Assembly: GCA_005503215.1 (NCBI GenBank)
Contig: SCNS01000034.1
Span: 1 to 33,663 of the forward strand
From: Sphingomonadaceae bacterium 3R27C6
GTDB taxonomy: Bacteria; Pseudomonadota; Alphaproteobacteria; Sphingomonadales; Sphingomonadaceae
DNA length: 33,663 nucleotides
Direction: 5' to 3'
Part shown: positions 24,990 to 32,715 of the stretch, piece by piece
How positions within the stretch are numbered: the first letter of the stretch is position 1
Layout of the letters: each line of letters begins with the position of its first letter
Translations under genes and position numbers: made by a program
The notes under the pieces: generated by a model
The model's database searches: none
Told to the model about the DNA's origin: nothing
The model's input: only the letters and a program-made list of their open reading frames with translations

Positions 24990-25616
24990 ATGAAGCCCAT
25001 CAGGCACGCGCGCGGCGAAGCGACGCGTCAGGCAATCCTCGAGGCGGCCGAGACGGTTTTCGCCGAGGTCGGCTTCACCACAGCGCGGCTTGAGGACGTC
25101 GCCGCCGCAGTCGGTATCCGCCGCCCGTCGATCGTCTATTATTTCTCGAACAAGCAGGAGCTTTATGACGCGGTCGAGGAGGACATCTTCGCCTCCATGC
25201 ACCACGAAGCACTCGGCCACATCGCACTGCACGACAAGCCGATCGACAAGCTGCTCGCGCTTCTCGACGGGTGGCTCGACTTCCTCGTCGCGCGGCCGAC
25301 CGCGGCGCGGATCATTCAGCGCCTCGTCGCCGACGTCTCACCGCGCCGCGGCGACCCCACGCAATTCTCGAACATATTGCTGCGCGATGTCGAGATCGTG
25401 GTGAACGAAGGCGTCGCGACCGGGGACTTTCGCCCGCTGCCGCCGATGCATGTCGTCAACGCGGTGGGGTCGAGCTCGCTCTTCTATGTGTGCAACAGCA
25501 AGCAACTCGGTTCGAACCGTAGCTATGACGCCGCAGACCCCGCGGAACTCGAAAGTTTCCGCGAGCTGCTTCACTTGCTGACCCGCGCAGCCGTCGCCCC
25601 GGCCACGCCGGGCTAA
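24990..25616 (+). CDS. TetR family regulator (left module)
   Basis: A 208-residue TetR-type repressor. The N-terminal helix-turn-helix (about residues 9-55) reads 'ATRQAILEAAETVFAEVGFTTARLEDVAAAVGIRRPSIVYYF' in overlapping parts, with the recognition helix ending in 'SNKQELYDAV'. The C-terminal ligand domain has 'LLDGWLDFLVARPTAARIIQRLVAD'. It is divergent from the left receptor gene, and the two tandem palindromes between them are its likely sites. It is clearly paralogous to the TetR at 25662-26294, sharing 'RPTAARI(I/L)QRLVAD' and a 'FVCNS/YVCNS' segment. The two genes converge with only 45 nt between stops. The ligand is probably the imported compound; this is inferred. Confidence 0.9.
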   Translation: MKPIRHARGEATRQAILEAAETVFAEVGFTTARLEDVAAAVGIRRPSIVYYFSNKQELYDAVEEDIFASMHHEALGHIALHDKPIDKLLALLDGWLDFLVARPTAARIIQRLVADVSPRRGDPTQFSNILLRDVEIVVNEGVATGDFRPLPPMHVVNAVGSSSLFYVCNSKQLGSNRSYDAADPAELESFRELLHLLTRAAVAPATPG

Positions 25617-25661
25617 ACACCATGCCAAGGCGGCTTTTGCCGTTCCCCGGCAACACCGGTG

Positions 25662-26294
25662 TCAGGGCAGCACGGCGGCGCGTGCGAGCTTGTGCAGCAA
25701 AGTCCTGAAGACCGCCTGATCGGCCGGATCGGACGGTTCATACCGCCGCTGTTCGCCAACCTGACGGCTGTTGCAGACGAAGAAGAGAATGCCGCCAGCC
25801 ACGCCGTTGATGAAGGTCATTGTCGAAAGCGGAACAAACACACCCTGTGCGATGCCATAGGCCAGCGTCCGGTCCATGTCCTCTAGCGCGACAGAAGAGA
25901 ACTCCATCGGGTTGCCCTGCTGAACGGCGGTATCGGCGACGAGGCGCTGAAGAATTCGGGCGGCCGTCGGACGACCGACGAAGAAGTCGAGCCAAGCGTC
26001 CAGATGTGCGAGCAACTTCGCGGTCGGATCCTCGACATCCGCGGTTCTCGCCTCGCAAGCCATGTGCATATTATCGAAAATGCGCTGCTCGACGGCATCG
26101 TACAGCATCTTTTTCGTCGAGAAATGGTGAAGCAGCGACGGCCGGCGAATGCCGACGGCGTCGGCCATATCCTCGAGGCGCGCGGCTCTGAAGCCTGTCG
26201 CGGCAAACACCCGCTCGGCTTCGTGTAATATGGCTTCACGGGTCGCATCCGCGCGCTCCTTGCGCGTCGACGGGATCGGAATGGTCATATTCAT
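25662..26294 (-). CDS. TetR family regulator (right module)
   Basis: A 210-residue TetR-type protein with N-terminal DNA-binding region 'ATREAILHEAERVFAATGF' and 'VGIRRPSLLHHFSTKKMLYDAV'. The ligand domain shows 'HLDAWLDFFVGRPTAARILQRLVAD' and 'GGILFFVCNSRQVG'. I use the ATG at 26294 (AGGCG upstream); 26288 is an alternative. It is a paralogue of the left TetR in mirror orientation: this one reads left and its receptor reads right. The strong palindrome at 26351-26376 lies between this gene and the receptor start and is its likely operator. The shared architecture suggests an inverted duplication of a regulator-receptor pair. Confidence 0.9.
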   Translation of the reverse strand: MNMTIPIPSTRKERADATREAILHEAERVFAATGFRAARLEDMADAVGIRRPSLLHHFSTKKMLYDAVEQRIFDNMHMACEARTADVEDPTAKLLAHLDAWLDFFVGRPTAARILQRLVADTAVQQGNPMEFSSVALEDMDRTLAYGIAQGVFVPLSTMTFINGVAGGILFFVCNSRQVGEQRRYEPSDPADQAVFRTLLHKLARAAVLP

Positions 26295-26350
26295 CACGCC
26301 TATTTGGCGCATCCGAATGCCGCTTGCAAATCCCGCTTCTCCGATTACAA

Positions 26351-26376
26351 ATTCATCTACTCACCAGTAGGTGAAT
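26351..26376. promoter_or_regulatory. TetR-type operator of the right module
   Basis: Inverted repeat with 11-bp arms (ATTCATCTACT and AGTAGGTGAAT, one mismatch) around the 4-bp centre CACC. It is 45 bp before the receptor start at 26421 and about 57 bp from the TetR start. The CTAC/GTAG half-sites recall the left module's operators, but the spacing differs. Confidence 0.72.
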
Positions 26377-26420
26377 CGACGCGGGAACAAATATCCGCGC
26401 AAAAATGGGAGGGAGAGCAT

Positions 26421-28658
26421 ATGTCGATAGAAGGATTGCGCCTGTCACGTATCGCACTCGCGGCATCGGCCGCGACCTGGCTCGCGGTAACGCCCGCGGC
26501 CGCGCAGCAAAGCACGGAGGATCAGACCGTCGGCGTCGCCGACATCGTGGTGACCGCCCAGAAGCGCGAAGAAAATCTTCAGGATACGCCGATCTCGATG
26601 GTGGCGCTCAGCGCGGAGACGCTCGAAGAAAAGGGCATTGGCTCGCTTTCCGACCTCTTCACCGGAACGGTCCCATCGATCCGCATCGCGCCGTTCGTCG
26701 GCCGCGTCTCCGCCGTCAGCATCGGCATGCGCGGGCTGGTCCCGGTCGACGCCACACAGGTCAGCCGCGATCCCACGGTCGGCATCTATATCGACAGCGT
26801 CTATCTCGGCCGCGTGTCGGGGCTCGGCATGGAGCTCGCCGACATCGAGCGCATCGAGGTGCTGCGCGGGCCGCAGGGCACGCTGTTCGGCCGCAACACG
26901 ATCGGCGGCGCGATCAGCGTGGTGTCGAAGAAGCCGACCGGCGAGGCGAGCGCCGACCTCAAGGCGGGCATCGGCAATTACCGCGGTCGCTCGTTCGCCG
27001 CGCACGTCAACCTGCCCGAAGCGGCGGGCCTCAGCGTCAAGGTCGACGGCGTTTTCGAGGGGCGCGGCGGACTGGTGGATAATCCGCTGCCCGGCGCGCT
27101 CGATTATAGCGAGATCAAGCGATACGGCTTCAAGATCTCGGCGCTCTGGCGGCTGGCCGATAATGTGTCGCTGCTCTATGCTTATGATCTCTCGCGCGAC
27201 AAATCGACGGGCTATTATCATTACATCACGGCTTCGACCCAGTCGCCCGCGGTCACGCCATCCTTCATCAAGCTCGATACCGGCCGCGTGCGAACCGGAC
27301 GCTTCGGTTTCCCCGTCTTCCGCAATCCGCAGGAGGCGAAGGGCCACAGCCTCACCGCCGAATGGGATGTCAGCGACGCGCTGACGATCCGTTCGATCTC
27401 GGCCTGGCGCAATCTCGATTCGACCCAGCTCGACACCGACGAGGGATCGAACACGACATGGGGGCCGAACCGCCGCTTCGCCCGCCTGAGCTATGCCAAT
27501 GTGAAGCAGCACCAGTTCAGCCAGGAGGTCCAGCTCGTCGGCGATGTCGGCGAACTGAAATTCGTCGTCGGCGCTTATTATTTCGAGGAAGAGGGTCAGG
27601 ACGAGGCGATCGTCTATTCGCTCGGAACGCTCAATTCGACGCTGACCGGGGTCAATTTCTTCCCCGCGCCGTCGCCCGACGGCGGCGCGACCCGGCTTCC
27701 CGACCGCGCGGCGCAGGTCGATGTCAAATCCAAGGCGCTGTTCGGGCAGGCGACATGGTCGCCCGAAGCGCTGCGCGGGCTGCATATTACCGCCGGCGCG
27801 CGCTACACCGACGATCACAAGGACGGCCGCCTTCTGTTCATCGCGGGGGTGAACCCGAACCTGGATTTCGTCTTCGATTCGAGCCGCGTCGATCCGATGG
27901 CGACGATCGCCTATGACTTTAGCGAGGACATCAACGCCTATGTGAAGTGGAGCCGCGCCTATCGCGCGGGCGGCGCCAACACACGTTCGGTGATATTGCG
28001 CACCTTTGGCGAGGAGGAACTGACGGCGTGGGAAGCCGGTGTGAAGGCGGACCTGTTCGACCGCAGGCTGCGCGTCAACGTCGCCGCCTATATCAGCCGC
28101 CTCTCGAACCAGCAGGTGGATTTCCTGAATCCGGTTTTCATCTCGAATACGGAAACGGTCAACGCGCCCGAAAAGCGCAAGATCAAGGGGATCGAGGCCG
28201 ATATCACGCTCGTTCCGGTGCGCGGCCTGTCGCTGTCGGCCAACTATGTCTACACCGACGCCCCGCCCACGCCGGTGCGAAATATCTTCACCGGTGTGAT
28301 CGAACAGGCATCATCCGCCTTTACACCGACGCATGCGGCGTCCTTTTCGGCCGACTATGTCTTTCCCGCTTTTTCCTTTGGCGAGTTGCGTGCCTATGTC
28401 GGCCTCGATACCGCCGGGAATTACATCCCCAACGGCACGGTTACGGTCAAGGCGGACAAGGCGCTGCTGCTCAACGGCAGGCTGACGCTGGGCGACATCG
28501 ATCTCGGCCGCCTCGGCGAACTGGAAGTCGCGCTTTGGGGCAAGAATCTGACCAATACGACCTACAATCTCTTCGATTTCCGTATCCCCGGCAGGACCAC
28601 TGCCACGCTCTATAACGAGCCGCGAACCTATGGCCTCGAAGCCCGGGTGAAATTCTGA
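26421..28658 (+). CDS. TonB-dependent receptor (right arm of mirrored module)
   Basis: A 745-residue receptor of the same class as the left one. The start at 26421 follows GGGAGGGAGAG and gives a signal peptide ending near 'TPAAAQ'. It continues with 'VADIVVTAQKREENLQDTPISMVAL', the plug motifs 'IYIDSVYLGRVSG' and 'DIERIEVLRGPQGTLFGRNTIGGAISVVSKKP', and barrel motifs 'SRAYRAGGANTRSV' and 'ELTAWEAGVKADLFDRRLRVNVAAY'; it ends 'GLEARVKF'. It would import the substrate handled by the downstream genes. It heads a run of six same-strand genes; a GC hairpin lies just after its stop. It differs enough from the left receptor to suggest a different but related ligand. Confidence 0.92.
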   Translation: MSIEGLRLSRIALAASAATWLAVTPAAAQQSTEDQTVGVADIVVTAQKREENLQDTPISMVALSAETLEEKGIGSLSDLFTGTVPSIRIAPFVGRVSAVSIGMRGLVPVDATQVSRDPTVGIYIDSVYLGRVSGLGMELADIERIEVLRGPQGTLFGRNTIGGAISVVSKKPTGEASADLKAGIGNYRGRSFAAHVNLPEAAGLSVKVDGVFEGRGGLVDNPLPGALDYSEIKRYGFKISALWRLADNVSLLYAYDLSRDKSTGYYHYITASTQSPAVTPSFIKLDTGRVRTGRFGFPVFRNPQEAKGHSLTAEWDVSDALTIRSISAWRNLDSTQLDTDEGSNTTWGPNRRFARLSYANVKQHQFSQEVQLVGDVGELKFVVGAYYFEEEGQDEAIVYSLGTLNSTLTGVNFFPAPSPDGGATRLPDRAAQVDVKSKALFGQATWSPEALRGLHITAGARYTDDHKDGRLLFIAGVNPNLDFVFDSSRVDPMATIAYDFSEDINAYVKWSRAYRAGGANTRSVILRTFGEEELTAWEAGVKADLFDRRLRVNVAAYISRLSNQQVDFLNPVFISNTETVNAPEKRKIKGIEADITLVPVRGLSLSANYVYTDAPPTPVRNIFTGVIEQASSAFTPTHAASFSADYVFPAFSFGELRAYVGLDTAGNYIPNGTVTVKADKALLLNGRLTLGDIDLGRLGELEVALWGKNLTNTTYNLFDFRIPGRTTATLYNEPRTYGLEARVKF

Positions 28659-28669
28659 CGATAAAGCCA

Positions 28670-28695
28670 GCCCGGCGGGGCCTCCCTCGCCGGGC
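28670..28695 (+). terminator. Intercistronic GC hairpin after the receptor gene
   Basis: Perfect 8-bp stem GCCCGGCG / CGCCGGGC with a 10-nt loop, between the receptor stop (28658) and the phosphatase start (28715). There is no T-run, so it may be a partial terminator or an RNA-stabilising element that sets receptor expression above the downstream genes. Confidence 0.45.
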
Positions 28696-28714
28696 AACTG
28701 CCGGAGAAAAGCAC

Positions 28715-29572
28715 ATGAAGAAGTCACTATTCGCGCTGCTGCTGCTCGCGCCCGCAACGGCGATCGCTCATCCCGCACCCACGTCGGCGCAAGCCGATTC
28801 CGCAACGACCAAGGCGCGCGAGATCGCGCTCGCCGGCGGCGACAATTTCCGCGACGTCGGCGGCTATCGGACGAAAGACGGCCATTCGGTGGTCTGGGGC
28901 AAGCTTTATCGCTCGGCGTCGGTCGGGCGTTACACCGCCGACGATCAGGCCTTGGTCCGCAAACTGGGGGTCGGGTCGATCATCGACCTGCGCTCGACGC
29001 GCGAGCGCCAGGCCGACAAGATGCCGTGGATGCAGGACTCGGGGCTCGGTTATTGGGCCCGCGATTACGACCTGTCGGGCGGCAATCTGGGCGCATTGTT
29101 CGCGAAAGGTACGACGCTCGACGCCGGAACGATGCGTGGCGTGATGATTCAGGGCTATCGAGGCTTTCCCAAGGAACAGGCGGCGTCCTATCGCATGCTG
29201 TTCGACAGGCTTTTGACCTCCGACAAGGCGGTCATCGTCAACTGCACCGCGGGCAAGGATCGCACCGGCCTCGGCGTCGCGCTCGTCCTGAGCGCGCTCG
29301 GAGTTCCCTATGAGGCGATCATGGAGGATTATCTGCTGAGCAACAGCTTGCTCGATGCAGACGCGCTGCGCGCCGATAAGGGGATGAGCGCCGCCATGTC
29401 AGCGCTGCCCGCCGATGTCGCCAAGCCCCTGCTTGGAGTCGAACGCGCCTATCTCGACGCCGCCTTCGACCAGATCCGCAAGGACTATGGCGACGTCGAC
29501 ACCTATCTGGCGCGCGAACTCGGAGTGGATTCAAAGGCTTTGCAGCGGTTGCGCAAGCAGATGCTGCGCTAG
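28715..29572 (+). CDS. Exported tyrosine/serine phosphatase-family protein
   Basis: A 285-residue protein with a signal peptide (MKKSLFALLLLAPATAIAH). It is the same PTP-like family as 19592-20725 but lacks the extra N-terminal domain and lipobox. It carries 'GGDNFRDVGGYRTKDGHSVVWGKLYRSASV', the P-loop 'NCTAGKDRTG' with nucleophile Cys177, and 'AIMEDYLLSNSLLDAD'. The residue before the nucleophile is Asn176 instead of the usual His. That His normally lowers the Cys pKa, so activity may be altered. It follows the right receptor, as the other copy closes the left receptor operon. Such phosphatases recur beside TonB receptors in sphingomonads; their substrate is unknown. Confidence 0.87.
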   Translation: MKKSLFALLLLAPATAIAHPAPTSAQADSATTKAREIALAGGDNFRDVGGYRTKDGHSVVWGKLYRSASVGRYTADDQALVRKLGVGSIIDLRSTRERQADKMPWMQDSGLGYWARDYDLSGGNLGALFAKGTTLDAGTMRGVMIQGYRGFPKEQAASYRMLFDRLLTSDKAVIVNCTAGKDRTGLGVALVLSALGVPYEAIMEDYLLSNSLLDADALRADKGMSAAMSALPADVAKPLLGVERAYLDAAFDQIRKDYGDVDTYLARELGVDSKALQRLRKQMLR

Positions 29573-29646
29573 AATGCGGCGCGGGGTCGGCCGGCAGGCC
29601 GATCTCGTCCGCCTCATACTGCGCAGCGTCGCCGTCCTCGGCTGAC

Positions 29647-29666
29647 CCGCCCCCAAAAGGGGGTGG
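29647..29666. terminator. Possible hairpin in the gap before the flavin reductase gene
   Basis: CCGCCCCC-AAAA-GGGGGTGG forms an 8-bp stem with one G:T pair and a tight AAAA loop. It is followed directly by a 14-nt palindrome (CGGCGCGCGCGCCG, 29667-29680). The gap 29573-29794 holds no gene I can support. The structure may separate the receptor-phosphatase transcript from the catabolic genes. Confidence 0.4.
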
Positions 29667-29794
29667 CGGCGCGCGCGCCGACGCCGCAATCCGGGCGTCC
29701 TATCTAGTCCAATTGAGCGATGCGCGGCCGCGGCCGGGCGATAGGGTCGACACCTGCCCGCCCACCAGCGCGGCCGGATGAGGAGCAAAAGGTC

Positions 29795-30766
29795 ATGGCC
29801 GCCAATCCCGACGCCATCGCATTCCGGAGCGCGCTCGGCACGTTCGCGACCGGGGTCACGATCGTCACGACGCGGAACGCCGCGGGCGAGGATTGCGGGC
29901 TGACCGCCAACAGCTTCAACTCGGTCTCGCTCGATCCGCCGATGGTGCTGTGGAGCCTCGCGCGCACGTCAAAGAGCATGGAGGCGTTTCAGGGCGCCGC
30001 GCATTTCGCGGTGCATATCCTCGCCGCCGATCAGGAGGCGCTCTCGAATGGCTTCGCCAAGCGCGGCGCGGACAAGTTCGCCGGCGCCAAAATCGAGCGC
30101 GGCGAAGGCGATGTGCCGCTGCTCACCGGCTGCTCGGCGCGTTTCCAGTGCCGCACCGCCTATCAATATGAGGGCGGCGATCACATCATCTTCGTGGGCG
30201 AGGTCATTGCCTTCGACCATGAGGACCGCGCACCCCTGCTCTTCCATGGCGGTCGCTATGCGCTGGCCGCGCGCAAGGCCGCGATGCTCACCGCCTGCGA
30301 TGCGGGCGCGCAACCCGCGGGCAGTTTCGGCGAGGATTTTCTCGGCTATCTGCTCGGCCGCGCGCATTTCCAGCTTTATGGGCGGATGCAGGATAGTTTG
30401 CGCGATCACCATCTCGATGCCACCGATCACTTCACCCTGAGCGTGCTCGGCATCAACGACGGGCGCACCGCCGCCGAGATCGACGGCCTGATCGGCTATA
30501 CCGGCACGCACATCACCCCCGAACGCATCGCATCGCTCGCGGCGCGCGGTATCGTCCAGGCCGATCCGACCGACCGGATCTGGCTGACCCACACCGGCCG
30601 GCGGACCCTCGTCGAGCTTACCGCCGCCGCCAAGGCGGCCGAGGAGGACGCGCTCGGAGCTTTCGACGAGAATGAAACAGCGCTGCTCAAGCATCTGCTC
30701 AAGCACGTGATCCGCAGCACCGATCCCGGGCTTCCCGACCCGTGGGCGGCGCAGGAGACACTATAA
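29795..30766 (+). CDS. Flavin reductase fused to a MarR-like domain (monooxygenase reductase component)
   Basis: A 323-residue protein; the start at 29795 follows AGGAG and AAAAGG. Residues 1-165 are an FMN-binding split-barrel flavin reductase: 'FRSALGTFATGVTIVTTRNAAGE', 'GLTANSFNSVSLDPPMVLWSLA' and 'HFAVHILAADQEALSNGFA'. Residues about 195-323 resemble a MarR winged helix ('HFTLSVLGINDGRTAAEIDGLIGYTG', 'RIWLTHTGRRTL'). This architecture is that of the reductase C1 of 4-hydroxyphenylacetate hydroxylase from Acinetobacter, in which the MarR domain senses the aromatic substrate and speeds flavin reduction. It supplies reduced flavin to a separate oxygenase. No oxygenase gene is in the window. 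It starts the catabolic part of this operon. Confidence 0.87.
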   Translation: MAANPDAIAFRSALGTFATGVTIVTTRNAAGEDCGLTANSFNSVSLDPPMVLWSLARTSKSMEAFQGAAHFAVHILAADQEALSNGFAKRGADKFAGAKIERGEGDVPLLTGCSARFQCRTAYQYEGGDHIIFVGEVIAFDHEDRAPLLFHGGRYALAARKAAMLTACDAGAQPAGSFGEDFLGYLLGRAHFQLYGRMQDSLRDHHLDATDHFTLSVLGINDGRTAAEIDGLIGYTGTHITPERIASLAARGIVQADPTDRIWLTHTGRRTLVELTAAAKAAEEDALGAFDENETALLKHLLKHVIRSTDPGLPDPWAAQETL

Positions 30767-30797
30767 ACACCGGCCCATAACGAAGGAACGCCCGAGG

Positions 30798-31346
30798 ATG
30801 GAGAAGATACGGACAATCGCGGGCCATGGTCCGATCGCCCAGATCGCCTGGCTGACCGGGGATCTGGATCGCGCAATCGATCAATGGCGCCTCCTCGCGG
30901 GCGTTGGCCCGTGGACCGTCTATCGCAACGTCACCCTCGACGGCGACTATCGCGGCACGCCCGCCACGATCGGGATCGATGTCGGGCTTGCGTATCAAGG
31001 CGAGACCCAGATCGAGCTGATCGCGCCGCACGGCACCGGCCCCTCGCCCTACCATGACACAGATGGCCGCGTGCGCGTGGGCATGCACCACGTCGCCTGG
31101 CTGGTGGACGACGTCGCAGCCGCCGCGAAGGATGCCGCCGCCGCGGGCCTCGTTCCCGTCTTCAGCGCCGAGAGCGGCGGCGGCGCGACGCGCGTCGCCT
31201 ATCTCGAGACGCCGGGCGAACCCGCGATCCTGCTCGAACTGATCGAGGCGACCCCGATGATCCGCGAGGGCTTTGTGGCAGGAACCGCCGCAGCCCGCGA
31301 CTGGGACGGCAGCAACCCCGTTACCGTTTTCGACTTCGCAGCCTGA
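30798..31346 (+). CDS. VOC (glyoxalase/bleomycin resistance) family protein
   Basis: A 182-residue protein with two beta-alpha-beta-beta-beta modules of the vicinal oxygen chelate fold. Module 1 begins 'GPIAQIAWLTGDLDRAIDQWRLLAGVGPW' and has 'TQIELIAPHG'. Module 2 begins 'VGMHHVAWLVDDVAAAAKDAAAAGL' and ends 'AILLELIEATP'. Metal ligands could be the module 2 His and the two Glu residues; the first His of the usual set is Gln here (AQIAW). Members include epimerases, ring-cleavage dioxygenases and lyases. AAGGAA lies upstream. It sits between the flavin reductase and EthD genes, so it probably acts on an intermediate of the same pathway. The reaction cannot be assigned. Confidence 0.82.
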   Translation: MEKIRTIAGHGPIAQIAWLTGDLDRAIDQWRLLAGVGPWTVYRNVTLDGDYRGTPATIGIDVGLAYQGETQIELIAPHGTGPSPYHDTDGRVRVGMHHVAWLVDDVAAAAKDAAAAGLVPVFSAESGGGATRVAYLETPGEPAILLELIEATPMIREGFVAGTAAARDWDGSNPVTVFDFAA

Positions 31347-31355
31347 GGGAGCATC

Positions 31356-32069
31356 ATGGAAAAGGTCATTTACGCGCTGTGGAAAGACCCCGTGGAGGAA
31401 GACGCGCGCTTCACCGCGCGGCTGCTGGGCGACATCGCGCCGCGGCTTGGCGGACTGGCGCACGCCGTGCGCGTCAATGTGCAGGATGACAGCGTCAGGG
31501 CCGGCACCTCGCCGCGCATGACCTCGACCCGCCCGCAGATGGATGCCGTGGTGCAACTCTGGCTGCCGAGCGCAAACGACTCCGAGCGCGCCGCGGTCGA
31601 TGCGATCATCGCCGACGCCGCGCCGCGCCATGCCGCCTGGCTGGCGAGCGAATCCACCATTATCGCGAACACGCTGCATCCGCCGATGCCCGGCGCGCGC
31701 ACCGAAGGCTTTTCGCAGATCGTCTTTCTCGGCCTGCCGCCACGGTTGAGCTGGGACGCATGGCGCGACGCGTGGCAGCGCCAGCATTCGGCGGTCGCGG
31801 TCGATACGCAAAGCAATTTCGAATATGTCCAGAATCTGATCGTGCGGCCACTGAGCTATGGCGCGCCCGCCTATGTCGCGATGGTGGAGGAATGCTTCCC
31901 CGCCGCCGCGCTGACCGACGACGCGGTCTATTTCGACGCGGCGGACGCCCCCGCGCGGCTCGCCGAAAACCAGCAGCTGATGATGGAAAGCTGCGCGCGC
32001 TTCATCGATTTCGACCGGATCGACTGCATCCCGACCAGCCAGTTCGATATCCGGCCGTTCCAACGCTAA
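31356..32069 (+). CDS. EthD-domain protein
   Basis: A 237-residue protein starting 9 nt after the VOC stop, with GAGGGAG before the ATG. It resembles two ferredoxin-like dimeric alpha-beta barrel repeats: residues about 1-110 ('MEKVIYALWKDPVEEDARFTARLLGDIAPRL' in parts) and about 120-230. The second half holds the EthD signature 'SWDAWRDAWQRQHSAVAVDTQ' and 'EYVQNLIVRPLSY'. EthD proteins accompany oxidative degradation of ethers and polyketide-like aromatics, where some act as small-molecule cyclases, decarboxylases or hydrolases. The role here is inferred from context and stays open. Confidence 0.8.
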   Translation: MEKVIYALWKDPVEEDARFTARLLGDIAPRLGGLAHAVRVNVQDDSVRAGTSPRMTSTRPQMDAVVQLWLPSANDSERAAVDAIIADAAPRHAAWLASESTIIANTLHPPMPGARTEGFSQIVFLGLPPRLSWDAWRDAWQRQHSAVAVDTQSNFEYVQNLIVRPLSYGAPAYVAMVEECFPAAALTDDAVYFDAADAPARLAENQQLMMESCARFIDFDRIDCIPTSQFDIRPFQR

Positions 32070-32116
32070 CCAACACGCCGCGCAACGTTCGCGGCGGGAA
32101 CCGAAAAGGATAGACC

Positions 32117-32623
32117 ATGCCGAACGTCGATGAATCGCTGACCTATATCGACCCCGGCGCCATCGTCCGCTCGGAACGCGTCGAAATCGACGCCCCCGCC
32201 GCGGTGGTCTGGGAGATATTGGTCGATCTGCCCCGCTATGGCGAATGGAATCCCTTTTGCATCGCCGCCGAATCGACGCTCGCCATGGGCGCGCCCGTTA
32301 ATATGACGCTCAAAAGCTATACCGAACCCGATACGGTCTTTCCCAATTGCGAATATGTCTGCGCGTTCGAGCCCGGAAAGCTGCTGTCATGGGAACTTCC
32401 CCATGCCGAAGCCTGGCCCTATCCGGCGCGGCGCGATCAGGTCATCGAGGAACTCGGCGACAGTGCCTGCGCCTATCATTCGACCGATGCCTTTCTGGGC
32501 CCCAACGGCATTCATGTGATGCGTTTTGCCGGCCCCTGGGTGAAGCGCGCTTTCGACGACACCGCTTATGCGCTCAAGGCCCGCGCCGAAGCGATGTATC
32601 GGGATCGCAAGGCCGCCGGGTGA
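32117..32623 (+). CDS. SRPBCC (START/Bet v1-like) family protein
   Basis: A 168-residue protein with the SRPBCC layout: 'VRSERVEIDAPAAVVWEILVDLPRYGEWNPF' at the N-terminus, a beta-sheet core with 'VNMTLKSYTEP' and 'FEPGKLLSWEL', and a long C-terminal helix ('FDDTAYALKARAEAMYRDRK'). The fold binds hydrophobic ligands, and some members are polyketide cyclases or aromatases. AAAAGGA precedes the ATG. It is the last gene before a strong terminator. With the EthD and VOC genes and the flavin reductase, it supports a pathway for an aromatic or polyketide-like substrate. No catalytic residue can be named. Confidence 0.82.
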   Translation: MPNVDESLTYIDPGAIVRSERVEIDAPAAVVWEILVDLPRYGEWNPFCIAAESTLAMGAPVNMTLKSYTEPDTVFPNCEYVCAFEPGKLLSWELPHAEAWPYPARRDQVIEELGDSACAYHSTDAFLGPNGIHVMRFAGPWVKRAFDDTAYALKARAEAMYRDRKAAG

Positions 32624-32654
32624 TCCGGGCCGGGCCGCTTCAGAACTGAAAATA

Positions 32655-32694
32655 GTGAAGCCGGGGGTCGCTCATTTGCGACCCCCGGCTTCAC
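32655..32694. terminator. Strong hairpin terminator between convergent genes
   Basis: Perfect 17-bp stem (GTGAAGCCGGGGGTCGC and its complement) with the 6-nt loop TCATTT. It lies 31 bp after the SRPBCC stop and 21 bp from the stop of the convergent receptor gene, so it can end transcription in both directions. There is no long T-run on either side. Confidence 0.85.
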
Positions 32695-32715
32695 GAGATC
32701 ATGGCATGCGGCTCT

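Noticed and set aside
25631..25662. Terminator between the convergent TetR genes
   Set aside because: Only a 4-bp stem (CGGC-TTTT-GCCG) and a 10-nt palindrome (ACACCGGTGT) are present; too weak to call.
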